The notes under the pieces are model-generated. The model did not search any database and was not told where the DNA came from. It saw nothing but the letters and a program-made list of their open reading frames with translations. Shown piece after piece: positions 35,684 through 43,921 of a stretch of 64,000 nucleotides of DNA; position 1 is the stretch's first letter, and the number at the start of each line of letters is the position of its first letter. Origin of the DNA: Methanoregulaceae archaeon (GTDB lineage Archaea; Halobacteriota; Methanomicrobia; Methanomicrobiales; Methanospirillaceae); contig JACTVG010000004.1 of assembly GCA_015660965.1 (NCBI GenBank), forward strand, positions 62,001 to 126,000, given 5' to 3'. A program made the position numbers and the translations under genes.

Positions 35684-37379
35684 ACGAGGTGCCATTTGGA
35701 GATTACTACGTAATTCACCTGGTATGCAGATTGCTCTTTATTTCTTCGCCTTTGCGATGCTTATCGGTCTTTATACCTATATTTTTCACGATTTTTATCC
35801 ATTACTTGAGAATAAACCGATTTCGTGGTCGGCAGCACTTTTTTTCGTAGTCTCCTCAATGACAACGGTTGGATATTCCGATCTACCTGCATTTACAAAC
35901 GATCTCACTATCTTCCTGACGATTCAGATCATGATTTCTGGAGTGATTATGATCTTCATTGTCGTTCCACTCCTTCTCGCACCATTCCTTACTACATTAC
36001 TTGCACCTACACCCCCACGCCGGACACCACATCCACTGAGAGGACATATTGTCATTTTCGGTTATGATGAACTTTCTCGTTCTTTGATTGAGACGTTGAT
36101 GATATCAGATGTCGATATCGTGATCGTTGAGAAAGACAAAGCAACTGCGCTTGATCTTGCGGCACGATTAAGAAAACGTGCATATGTTATCTGGGGTGAA
36201 TATACCGATCCGGATACTTTCTTGCAAGCTCATATTAAGTCGGCAACTTTTATCGTCATCGATCAAAACGAGCATATTACAGCAAATATCATTCTTGGTA
36301 TCCGTGAGTTGACAAAAGGCCGGATTCTTGCTGTTGTTGACAAACTGTCATTCGATAGGTATCTAAGATATGCAGGTGCAGAATATGTCCTTTCTCCAAA
36401 GTATACAACTGGAAGAATCCTCGCCCGCCACACATTACTTACCCCAAACGGTGATGCCCCCGTTGACATTCCCGGACTAGACCGCCTTACCATCAACCTC
36501 GGTGAGCATTACAAACATGAACTCCGGTTAATCAATATACCTATTGTCTCTGGGTGCCGAGCTACAGGAAAAACCCTCAAAGATCTCAATCTTTTTGAGC
36601 GCTATGGTATCTTTGTTCCTTTCTTATGGAAAAGTGGCACATTCAACCCAGAACCAAAGGAGTTTGATCTTGTAGACAATACTACCTCGCTTTATCTTTT
36701 TGGAAGATCGGATGCAATTTCCGCAACGATCCGAAATGAATTCGAAACTGACAGAACTAAGGAAGACTTTGCAATTATCGTTGGTTTTGGTGACGTTGGT
36801 ATGGCGGCATACCAAGAATTACAATCAGCAGGGATCTCTTGTACTGTTGTTGATGCAAAACAGCATGGTATCAATGAAGTTGTCGGAAATGCCGAAGATG
36901 AGGATGTATTGAAAAAAGCAAAGATAAGCGATGCACAGTTGTGTATAGTTGCTCTTAACAACGATGATGTAAACATTTTCACTACACTCATGGCACGAAA
37001 CTTGAACCCTAATATCAGAATAATGGCAAGGGCGAATGAGCCGTCTTCGGTAGACAAACTTTATCGTGCCGGTGCTGATTATGTGGCACTATTGCCCACA
37101 ATTGGTGGGCAGATAATAGGTCGTATCCTCCTTTCTGATAATGTTTCCATCCTACTTGATCTTCCGAATGATGAAAAGGTTGTAATGAAACATGTTATAT
37201 CTCAATCTAAGTTTACAGTGGGTTTACTTAGACGTAAAAGTGGCGCGAGAATAATCGGAGTTGAATCCGGTGGCCAATCAATAGTTTTGCCTAATAATAA
37301 TTATATTCTTAAAGAGGGAGATGCTGTGATTGCCTATGGAGAAACAGATCAGTTAAAACGGCTGATTCATCGACTTTAA
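35673..37379 (+). CDS. Two-span potassium channel with tandem RCK (TrkA-N) domains
   Basis: 568 residues. Two membrane spans flank a pore helix and the filter MTTVGYSDL near residue 70; the usual second Gly of TVGYGD is Ser. Two RCK units follow: IVIFGYDELSRSLIET near 127 and IIVGFGDVGMAAYQEL near 368, each a Rossmann fold with TrkA-C tails between and after (RRKSGARIIGV). Such channels open or close on binding nucleotides or divalent ions. ATG 35673 has a strong GAGGAGGTGA 8 nt upstream and overlaps the TtuA-like stop. Confidence 0.9.
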   Translation: MSHKRGAIWRLLRNSPGMQIALYFFAFAMLIGLYTYIFHDFYPLLENKPISWSAALFFVVSSMTTVGYSDLPAFTNDLTIFLTIQIMISGVIMIFIVVPLLLAPFLTTLLAPTPPRRTPHPLRGHIVIFGYDELSRSLIETLMISDVDIVIVEKDKATALDLAARLRKRAYVIWGEYTDPDTFLQAHIKSATFIVIDQNEHITANIILGIRELTKGRILAVVDKLSFDRYLRYAGAEYVLSPKYTTGRILARHTLLTPNGDAPVDIPGLDRLTINLGEHYKHELRLINIPIVSGCRATGKTLKDLNLFERYGIFVPFLWKSGTFNPEPKEFDLVDNTTSLYLFGRSDAISATIRNEFETDRTKEDFAIIVGFGDVGMAAYQELQSAGISCTVVDAKQHGINEVVGNAEDEDVLKKAKISDAQLCIVALNNDDVNIFTTLMARNLNPNIRIMARANEPSSVDKLYRAGADYVALLPTIGGQIIGRILLSDNVSILLDLPNDEKVVMKHVISQSKFTVGLLRRKSGARIIGVESGGQSIVLPNNNYILKEGDAVIAYGETDQLKRLIHRL

Positions 37380-37390
37380 GAGGTGGAAGA

Positions 37391-38167
37391 GTGGCAGAAG
37401 AACTATCGTGTAGAATGGGGATGATCGAGCAGATAATCCGGTATACATATTGGTCGAGTAGATGCCAAGGGATTGTTGTTGGGATGAGTGGAGGTGTTGA
37501 TTCGTCGGTTGCAGCATCATTCTGCTGCCGTGCTTTAGGCCCAGAACGAGTCCTTGGTTTATCTCTTCCTTCACTTGTCAATAATCCGCAAGACGTACAG
37601 GATGCTGCACTCCTTTGTGCAAAACTGGGTATGGAGCACCGTACAATCAATATTGAGCCTATACTTCAATCTTTTAGAAAACTACCTGAATTTACTGAGA
37701 CGCCTTATTTGCTTGGTAACATGATGGCACGCATTCGGATGGTAATTTTATACTATCATGCGAATCGCGAGAATCGTCTTGTTTGCGGAACATCAAACCG
37801 GAGCGAATACATGCTTGGTTACTGCACCAAATTCGGCGATAATGCCGCTGATATACAACCTATAGTTCATTTATATAAGACTGAAATTTATGAAGTGGCA
37901 GAGGAGCTTGGCATCCCTGAATCAATCCTCAGAAAAGCTCCATCAGCAGGTTTGTGGGATGGACAAAGCGATGAGGGGGAGATTGGACTTTCCTATTCCG
38001 AGATTGATGCATCCTTAAAAAAACTTGAGGAAAATAACTGGAACCCCTCAAACTCATCTGAGAAGAGAATACTTGATTTAGTACATAAAAGTGGGCACAA
38101 ACGCCTCCGGGCGCCTAATCTTTTAACAGAACTGAAAGAACCGGGTCAAACTGTTCGGGAAAATTAA
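37391..38167 (+). CDS. nadE: NH3-dependent NAD+ synthetase
   Basis: 258 residues from GTG 37391, 11 bp after the channel stop with AGAGGTGG before it. The PP-loop is GMSGGVDSSVAASF near 33, and LVCGTSNRSEYMLGYCTKFGD near 135 with LWDGQSDEGEIG near 193 are the NAD-synthetase signatures. It is the ammonia-using short form with no glutaminase domain. Its last 53 bp overlap the convergent pgi, so the two transcripts oppose each other. Confidence 0.95.
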   Translation: MAEELSCRMGMIEQIIRYTYWSSRCQGIVVGMSGGVDSSVAASFCCRALGPERVLGLSLPSLVNNPQDVQDAALLCAKLGMEHRTINIEPILQSFRKLPEFTETPYLLGNMMARIRMVILYYHANRENRLVCGTSNRSEYMLGYCTKFGDNAADIQPIVHLYKTEIYEVAEELGIPESILRKAPSAGLWDGQSDEGEIGLSYSEIDASLKKLEENNWNPSNSSEKRILDLVHKSGHKRLRAPNLLTELKEPGQTVREN

Positions 38168-38825
38168 GAAACGCAAGCGCATCCTCATTACCTATCAAGT
38201 CGTAAATGGGTCCTTTACAGAATCGGTGGGTACCGTGTCCACATGTTGCCGCCAGATGTCTTAGTGGAGGTACTTTTGGATAATTCGGGTTTTTTTTGAA
38301 TTCCCCATTTTTCATCTCGTAATATGCTGCACCGTGAAATATCTCATATTGTCTATATTCGCTCTCAAATGCGGTCGAAACGATATTAGCCATAACTAGG
38401 GTCAAATCACGAGATGGATTAATCGACACATGCCCGTATTCTGGCGGGATAATAACAACATCACCAGTTTCGGCAGAGACCAGTGCAACATCATCAAGAG
38501 TATGATGTTGGAGAATATAGTGGACTGATCCCTCTAACACTTCATAGATTTCTGGATACCCAATACCTTTTGAATTTTTTGGGTGATAGTGCCCCTTTGT
38601 CTTTACAAACTCGCCGCAAAGATTTAAGGGGGGAATTACAGTAAGGTCATATCGTAAGTGTTGCTCACGCAACCATCTCCAGTCTTTATCGGAACGTGAC
38701 AAGTCCCGATACATGAAATAAAGAGGTCCCTCGCATGCACACGTTGGTTCAGCAAGAACGGAACGCATCTCGTCCATGGTCCGTACTGATGGTTGAGGAA
38801 GCTCCCCTTCCCATCCGAACATCAT
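38115..38825 (-). CDS. pgi: Cupin-type glucose-6-phosphate isomerase (archaeal cPGI)
   Basis: 236 residues. The cupin motif is TKGHYHPKNSKGIGYPEIYEVLEG near 75-100, followed by IIPPEYGHVSINPS near 128, giving the metal ligands H, H, E and H. This is the archaeal cupin PGI interconverting glucose- and fructose-6-phosphate. Start overlaps the COG1361 gene's stop by 4 bp (ATGA), making a two-gene operon. The 3' end lies inside nadE on the other strand. Confidence 0.94.
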   Translation of the reverse strand: MMFGWEGELPQPSVRTMDEMRSVLAEPTCACEGPLYFMYRDLSRSDKDWRWLREQHLRYDLTVIPPLNLCGEFVKTKGHYHPKNSKGIGYPEIYEVLEGSVHYILQHHTLDDVALVSAETGDVVIIPPEYGHVSINPSRDLTLVMANIVSTAFESEYRQYEIFHGAAYYEMKNGEFKKNPNYPKVPPLRHLAATCGHGTHRFCKGPIYDLIGNEDALAFLNFPEQFDPVLSVLLKD

Positions 38826-40111
38826 TTTTTCTTTCGCATTAGAAGCAGATAATACCCTGCTGCAATGACTACAGCTAAAACAAAGACTAGAGTAATTGGA
38901 TATGTTAAAAGATTGATACTATTCGATTTTGGTAAGACCTGCACATTGACGTTGATGGTATTTGAGAGCTGGCTATTATCAAGGGCGTCACGGTAACGAA
39001 CCTCGCTATCGAGTGAGTACTCTTTTGGAGTTGCTGCGTCATCGACACTCATATCGTACTTTGCAGTGGCTATATCTCCTGGTTTAAGATCTCCAAGATA
39101 TGCCGAATCGTCACTACTTGTAAAAGGATCGACAGCGGTGATCCGTGCTTGTGCATTGTAGATTGTCGTTCCACCATTATTCTGGTATTGAACCGAGATG
39201 GCATTCCTTGAGCCGGCTATCAGTAGCGGGGGTGATGATGTTATGACAAAGTTTGTCTTGCCACCAATGGGAACACCGATTGTATAAGGCGACGTAGTGA
39301 CAATCGTCCCTTCCTTGTTCTCATAGGTAACTGAAACATCGATAGGATAGATATGATTTTCAGTGTTGCTTAAGATAGAGACTTTATATCGGCATTCAAT
39401 TACACCGTTGGTGGGATAGTCCCCAACAAATACACTGCTATCTGTTGGAATAATGGGGCTCTGGCCACTGCGGCTAATCATTACAATCGCATTCTTTCCG
39501 TCTTCTGGACCGATGTTTTTGATTTTTAAGTGAAGATATCCCTCAGTTCCCACGTTCAAGGTTTCTGGTGTGGCTTCGAGAACCTCAATTTTAACTTCTG
39601 GTTTTATCTTGAGAGTAATGGGGAAAGTTTGGTTCATCTTATTGTATGTGAACTGGATAAATTCGCTATTCTCCTGCTTCATGACTTTGAGATATTTGTA
39701 CTGAATAAAAAGCGGTAGTTGATATTCTCCAGCTACCGCGTCATTGGAAATCTTGGCGGCAAAATTCACTGTAACTGAACCCCCGCTCCCTTTGACATCG
39801 CCAACCATCTGCGGGTCAGATTTTATTGTGATAGGAGCAGATCCTGAAGAAAGCCCTATTGTCACAAGTTTTGCGGTGTTAGGAGGATCTTCTTGGTCAA
39901 TGGTTCCCCAATATAATTGTTCAACTGGATTGAGTCCGCTGTTCTGCACAATAATATTAATAGTAGTGTCCTGACCTGGTGTGAACTCATTGACACCGGT
40001 AATTGCTACTGAAAAGTCAGGACTTCCTCCCATGTAGTTTGTTGCAGCGAAAACGGGTACACTACAACATGCGATTATAAGGATGAGAAAAATTAATCTG
40101 CGAACGTGCAT
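38822..40111 (-). CDS. Secreted, C-terminally anchored COG1361/CARDB-repeat protein
   Basis: About 429 residues. Signal peptide at 1-22 (FLILIIACCSVPVFAA). Then several Ig-like CARDB/NEW3 domains, each with the N-x-G or NTG-type turn (IIVQNSGLNPVEQL, LKIKNIGPEDGKN, VQYQNNGGTTIYN), and a C-terminal membrane span (LLTYPITLVFVLAVVIAAGYYLLL) with RKKK stop-transfer. It is the S-layer-related class of methanogen envelope proteins. ATG 40111 is preferred over 40123. Coupled to pgi downstream. Confidence 0.87.
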   Translation of the reverse strand: MHVRRLIFLILIIACCSVPVFAATNYMGGSPDFSVAITGVNEFTPGQDTTINIIVQNSGLNPVEQLYWGTIDQEDPPNTAKLVTIGLSSGSAPITIKSDPQMVGDVKGSGGSVTVNFAAKISNDAVAGEYQLPLFIQYKYLKVMKQENSEFIQFTYNKMNQTFPITLKIKPEVKIEVLEATPETLNVGTEGYLHLKIKNIGPEDGKNAIVMISRSGQSPIIPTDSSVFVGDYPTNGVIECRYKVSILSNTENHIYPIDVSVTYENKEGTIVTTSPYTIGVPIGGKTNFVITSSPPLLIAGSRNAISVQYQNNGGTTIYNAQARITAVDPFTSSDDSAYLGDLKPGDIATAKYDMSVDDAATPKEYSLDSEVRYRDALDNSQLSNTINVNVQVLPKSNSINLLTYPITLVFVLAVVIAAGYYLLLMRKKK

Positions 40112-40174
40112 GAACAATCTCATTTTGTTGTTGGTATAACTACATTTTATTGCAAGATATAAAGAAATGGTTCG

Positions 40175-40616
40175 ATGGTATCAGATGAGGATGCCCCCAC
40201 AATTATTGTTACTTGGTTGAAGTCTCTTGGTCTGACTAAATATGAAGCATTGGTTTATATAGCTCTCTTTAGGGTAACAGGGGCAACTCCAACTGAAACA
40301 CACGAGATATCTGGAGTTCCGCGCGCATCTGTTTATCCGGTTCTTGATCAATTAGAGGAGAAATAACTCGTTTCAATCTCTCAGTCGTCGCCAAAACGTT
40401 TCGCTGCATTGCCACCTGAAGAAGGAATCGATAACCTACTTAATCGAATTGAGGAGGATGCTGACCGATCACAGAATGCCCCTTTCTACATTATATCGAC
40501 AAAGGTTGGGTGATGAAGACGCTGTTGCGCTATACTCTGAATCAGACGAGTTCGTACGATTCTTCACTCGATACTATACCCTTGTTATCGATTGGGCGAA
40601 AAAACCAGATGTATAA
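40175..40616 (+). pseudogene. Decayed TrmB-family transcriptional regulator
   Basis: The opening 63 codons (SLGLTKYEALVYIALFRVTGATPTE ... VLDQLEEK) are the TrmB winged helix. A TAA at 40364-40366 sits where the family has Gly (EEKGLV). Translation in the same frame then continues LVSISQSSPKRFAALPPEEGIDNLL to about 40480. After that the frame shifts, and a second open stretch (STLYRQRLGDEDAVALYSESDEF) runs to TAA 40614-40616. A nonsense change plus a frameshift and an early end, with the ligand-binding part missing, mean a non-functional gene. TrmB proteins control sugar or redox genes; its former target is unknown. Confidence 0.88.
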
Positions 40617-40626
40617 AAAATTCTTA

Positions 40627-41373
40627 TTAATAGTCCCGAATATCTTCCATTTCTGATACGTCAATAAGGCCCTTCATCGCATAAATCTGCACCCATCGGC
40701 CCCCTTCTTTGATTGCAACAAGGGGGTTCGTACCGCCAATGCAAGCGATAGCGATAAATTGAGGACTGACCGGGACACCGAGGAGCGGAACATTAGGCAT
40801 CCCAACTTCAAGAATACCTATGAAATTGCTCTCAGTAAGTTCATCAAGCAACGTTCCAACAAGAGGTTCGGCTTCCATATGAAATTCGCGTATGTTTGCG
40901 AGAATATTTCCGCTACCCGTTCGCATTACATTCGTCACCGATGTGAGCCGTTGGGAATTAAGAACCTGCAGAGGATCGATTGTAGTATACTCATACAGAA
41001 TCATGTGGATAAACCGTATTGGCGTCCGATTCTCTATCTGTACCACGCCACCTCCGATTGGGTTAATCGGGATACCATGTCGTATTAAAAGCCCATCAAA
41101 GGTTACACTACACACAGTACATATGGCAGTTTGGTTCTTCGGGACAACGAGATTCCCATTTCGTTCACCAGACTTGATGAATTTCACAAGCCCACTTGCT
41201 GCAAGACCTGCTTTGCAAGCATCTTTTATCGTCGCGATTGCAAATTCCAAGTCATCATTACGGATTAATGATAGATTATAGACAACGTTGCCCTCATTAG
41301 TTACAGGGTTGTAAGTCACCTGCATGGCATAATCATCAATGGTGTGAGCTACAAATTTTAGTGGATGATTCAT
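40627..41373 (-). CDS. NrpR-type (DUF128) regulatory-domain protein without HTH
   Basis: 248 residues from ATG 41373, where the first recognisable domain residue lies. The whole protein is one NrpR domain: GIPINPIGGGVVQIENRTP near 118, GSGNILANIREFHMEAEP near 172, and a terminal VAIKEGGRWVQIYAMKGLIDV. In NrpR, a nitrogen repressor, a winged helix is followed by one or two such 2-oxoglutarate-binding domains. Here no DNA-binding part exists, so it may be a partner subunit of a separate HTH protein. It is divergent from the unknown gene at 41435. Confidence 0.85.
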   Translation of the reverse strand: MNHPLKFVAHTIDDYAMQVTYNPVTNEGNVVYNLSLIRNDDLEFAIATIKDACKAGLAASGLVKFIKSGERNGNLVVPKNQTAICTVCSVTFDGLLIRHGIPINPIGGGVVQIENRTPIRFIHMILYEYTTIDPLQVLNSQRLTSVTNVMRTGSGNILANIREFHMEAEPLVGTLLDELTESNFIGILEVGMPNVPLLGVPVSPQFIAIACIGGTNPLVAIKEGGRWVQIYAMKGLIDVSEMEDIRDY

Positions 41374-41434
41374 TGCATTATTTCTCCGACATGGCAATAG
41401 AAAAATTGTTCTATAAGACCATGGCAATTTATGT

Positions 41435-42403
41435 ATGATGGAACACAATATGCGGGAAAAGGCCAAGAATGCGATGAGACTCATTCTTGAAAAAGCACAT
41501 TTTGAGGTTGATGAGGTTGATGATCCGTTGGATCTTTCAGCGGTTCGTGAGGGCGTATGCCTTCTGGTTCTCTGTTCAAATGACAAAGAGGTAATCAACC
41601 AGTTTGATCAGACGAATTACAGTCTGATGGTTAACGATCATGAGATGACCTGCAAAAAACTCCTATTTACGCTCGATAAAGAAATCATAACAGAGAACTG
41701 CATTCAATGGGGTGTGGACGAGTTCGTCCGATACGCTGGTGAAGCGGTACTTGCAGATATCGTCGATCGCGAACTAGCGCTTGATCTATCTGCAACGAAA
41801 ACAAAAAAAGTTGCTGCATCTGGAACTGCAAGTACTGGACCATCCACGATACCGCAGGAAAAGTCCGGTATTACCCTCCCCCATTTCCCTATCAAATTCT
41901 CGGAACAGGCTGCAATGCGGACTGCTGGTATCCAAGGAACAGCAAAGCTTCGATTCATGCCATATTACCTTTTCCATTATAAGAGTACTGGCGAACAGGT
42001 TTACAAAGATAGACGTATCCCATTCGATGCAGACGGCTGGGGTGCTATTAATGCAATTAATGGTATAAAGCTCGAAATGGATGGAAAACAGGTTGTTGAG
42101 GATGAAATTCCCGCCGGTGCAGAAGTAGCTGACCCGCATATCGCAAAAGAAGAAGCATCGGAACGAATTGTAAACGAATTGATTGAACGACTCACGCAAA
42201 AAGTTCGTATTAAGCAAGAAAAAGGCGATGCAATCTTTTACGAAGAAAAAATCCTCAAACCTGATAAGAAGAATATCACGGTCGAATCAAAGCAAGTGTA
42301 CATACCCGTTTGGCAAATTCGGGGAAAGAAGATTATCGAAGTGAATGCATTTACAGGAGAACTTCTTTCAGAACCGATGGACGAGGGTGTAGAGGTCTTC
42401 TGA
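41435..42403 (+). CDS. Conserved archaeal-looking protein, unknown function
   Basis: 322 residues at most (starts ATG 41435, 41438 and 41450 are possible). The N-terminal about 110 residues alternate strands and helices (CLLVLCSNDKEVINQF) and could be a nuclease-like or Rossmann-like core; a Thr/Ser/Pro linker follows (residues 125-145). The C-terminal half has FMPYYLFHYKSTGEQVYKDRR and QVYIPVWQIRGKKIIEVNAFTGE, which looks like two copies of a small beta sheet. I do not recognise a family. Separated by 33 bp from the oxidoreductase gene on the same strand. Confidence 0.6.
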   Translation: MMEHNMREKAKNAMRLILEKAHFEVDEVDDPLDLSAVREGVCLLVLCSNDKEVINQFDQTNYSLMVNDHEMTCKKLLFTLDKEIITENCIQWGVDEFVRYAGEAVLADIVDRELALDLSATKTKKVAASGTASTGPSTIPQEKSGITLPHFPIKFSEQAAMRTAGIQGTAKLRFMPYYLFHYKSTGEQVYKDRRIPFDADGWGAINAINGIKLEMDGKQVVEDEIPAGAEVADPHIAKEEASERIVNELIERLTQKVRIKQEKGDAIFYEEKILKPDKKNITVESKQVYIPVWQIRGKKIIEVNAFTGELLSEPMDEGVEVF

Positions 42404-42436
42404 AACAGTAAATAATAAAATTTTCTTAATTTTTTT

Positions 42437-43780
42437 ATGATTGTTATTGTCGGTGGGGGCCCTGCGGGGCGGATTGCTTCAATCCGACTTGCAAATGCCG
42501 GAAAGCAAGTAACACTCGTTGAATCAGGTGGAATTGACGGAATCGGTGGACAATGTCTTCATAATGGCTGCATGCCTGTCTGTGCACTTAATGACGTTGC
42601 TCGTTTCATCCGTCAAGCTAGATCGTTTAACAATTATGGTATTACAGATTCATCACCTGCATTAGATTTTACTGCTTTGCTGAGAGAAATGCGGAAAATC
42701 CAACAAAAGATCGCTAGTATCTTGGATCAAGAAACTAGATCAGCTGGTGTTGAGATTGTGTATGGTAAGCACGGACGGCTTGAAGGTCGACAGGTATTTA
42801 TCAATGATAATCGAGTCGAAAGCGAAGCAGTTATTGCAGCTACAGGATCTCGTCCTAACATCCCAAAGATTGAGGGGATAACCCTTCACAATGTATACAA
42901 TCCCCACACACTTCAAACAATACCACATCTTCCCCACCGAATTTCAATAATTGGAGGTGGTGTGATGGCGGCAGAGTTCGCTTATATATTCGCTTCTTTT
43001 GGATCTGATGTGACCCTAATTAGTAGGAGCATATTTCTAAAGAATGTCGATCGACACATTCGCTCTCTTGCAATAAAGGAACTTGCTGATGTTAAGATTA
43101 TTGAAAATGCGCCGGTACTTTCTTTGGATGGATGTTCTCAGGTTGAAGGTGTTCGGATTGGTGGTAACAAAGGGGAATATACCATACCTACTAACGGTGT
43201 CTTTATCGCTGCTGGTCTCATCCCAAGATCCGAGGCGCTCGAAGGTTTGAAGAAAGGACCAATCGGCGAAATAATTGTTGATAACCATATGCGTACTAGC
43301 GTACCAAGTGTATATGCTGCTGGTGACGTTACTGGTCCGCCTTATCTCACACCAGTTGCACGTCATCAGGGAACTATAGCAGCAGACAATATTTTAGGAA
43401 TTGCCCGAACTATCGATTACAGATTTATTCCTCAGTCAATCAATCTTGATGACGAGCTTGCATTTTGTACAATACCAACTGAAAAGGTTGCATCGATGGC
43501 GATACCTGGACCTGCTGGCCCTGGAACCTTCTGGCACGTACCATCTGGAACAACGGGTCTTGCTAAAGTAATGGTAGAACCTGATGAAGGTATAATACGT
43601 GGAATTTGTGCTGTTGGACCGGGGGGAGGTATAATTGCAAGTTACCTTGCTTTTCTCATGCAAAATGGCTTTACAACTCATGATTTCGAGGACTTTATTG
43701 AAGTACACCCATCTACCGATGGCGTATATGGGCTTTTGAAATATACATCAGAGCTCTTAAAAAGGCGAGGTCCATCGTAA
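42437..43780 (+). CDS. Lpd-like FAD pyridine-nucleotide-disulfide oxidoreductase
   Basis: 447 residues. FAD motif IVIVGGGPAGRIASIRLA at the start, redox-active disulfide GGQCLHNGCMPVCAL near 38 (C-x4-C), NAD motif SIIGGGVMAAEFAYIF near 173, YAAGDVTGPPYLTPVA near 293 and the dimer-interface EVHPSTDGVYG near 430. It matches class I enzymes such as dihydrolipoamide dehydrogenase and mercuric reductase. The electron partner is unknown; no lipoyl or 2-oxoacid dehydrogenase genes are near. A third Cys follows the pair (MPVCAL), replacing the usual PSK. Confidence 0.88.
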   Translation: MIVIVGGGPAGRIASIRLANAGKQVTLVESGGIDGIGGQCLHNGCMPVCALNDVARFIRQARSFNNYGITDSSPALDFTALLREMRKIQQKIASILDQETRSAGVEIVYGKHGRLEGRQVFINDNRVESEAVIAATGSRPNIPKIEGITLHNVYNPHTLQTIPHLPHRISIIGGGVMAAEFAYIFASFGSDVTLISRSIFLKNVDRHIRSLAIKELADVKIIENAPVLSLDGCSQVEGVRIGGNKGEYTIPTNGVFIAAGLIPRSEALEGLKKGPIGEIIVDNHMRTSVPSVYAAGDVTGPPYLTPVARHQGTIAADNILGIARTIDYRFIPQSINLDDELAFCTIPTEKVASMAIPGPAGPGTFWHVPSGTTGLAKVMVEPDEGIIRGICAVGPGGGIIASYLAFLMQNGFTTHDFEDFIEVHPSTDGVYGLLKYTSELLKRRGPS

Positions 43781-43891
43781 TCGTTTACTTTTTGACATGA
43801 TGATGACAAAGATCGCTTACAGAAACATGCTGATGGTATTATTATTGTTGAAATAGAAGAATAACGATACGAAAAATCACAGTGATAACTC

Positions 43892-43911
43892 ACCCATGCC
43901 TCGATTGCATG
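43892..43911 (+). other. Hairpin near the lysS start
   Basis: CCATGC ... GCATGG form a six-base-pair stem around CTCGATT, ending a few bases before the GGAGC ribosome site of lysS at 43911-43915. It could partly sequester the leader, but no conserved riboswitch is recognised. Confidence 0.3.
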
Positions 43912-43921
43912 GAGCTTTACC

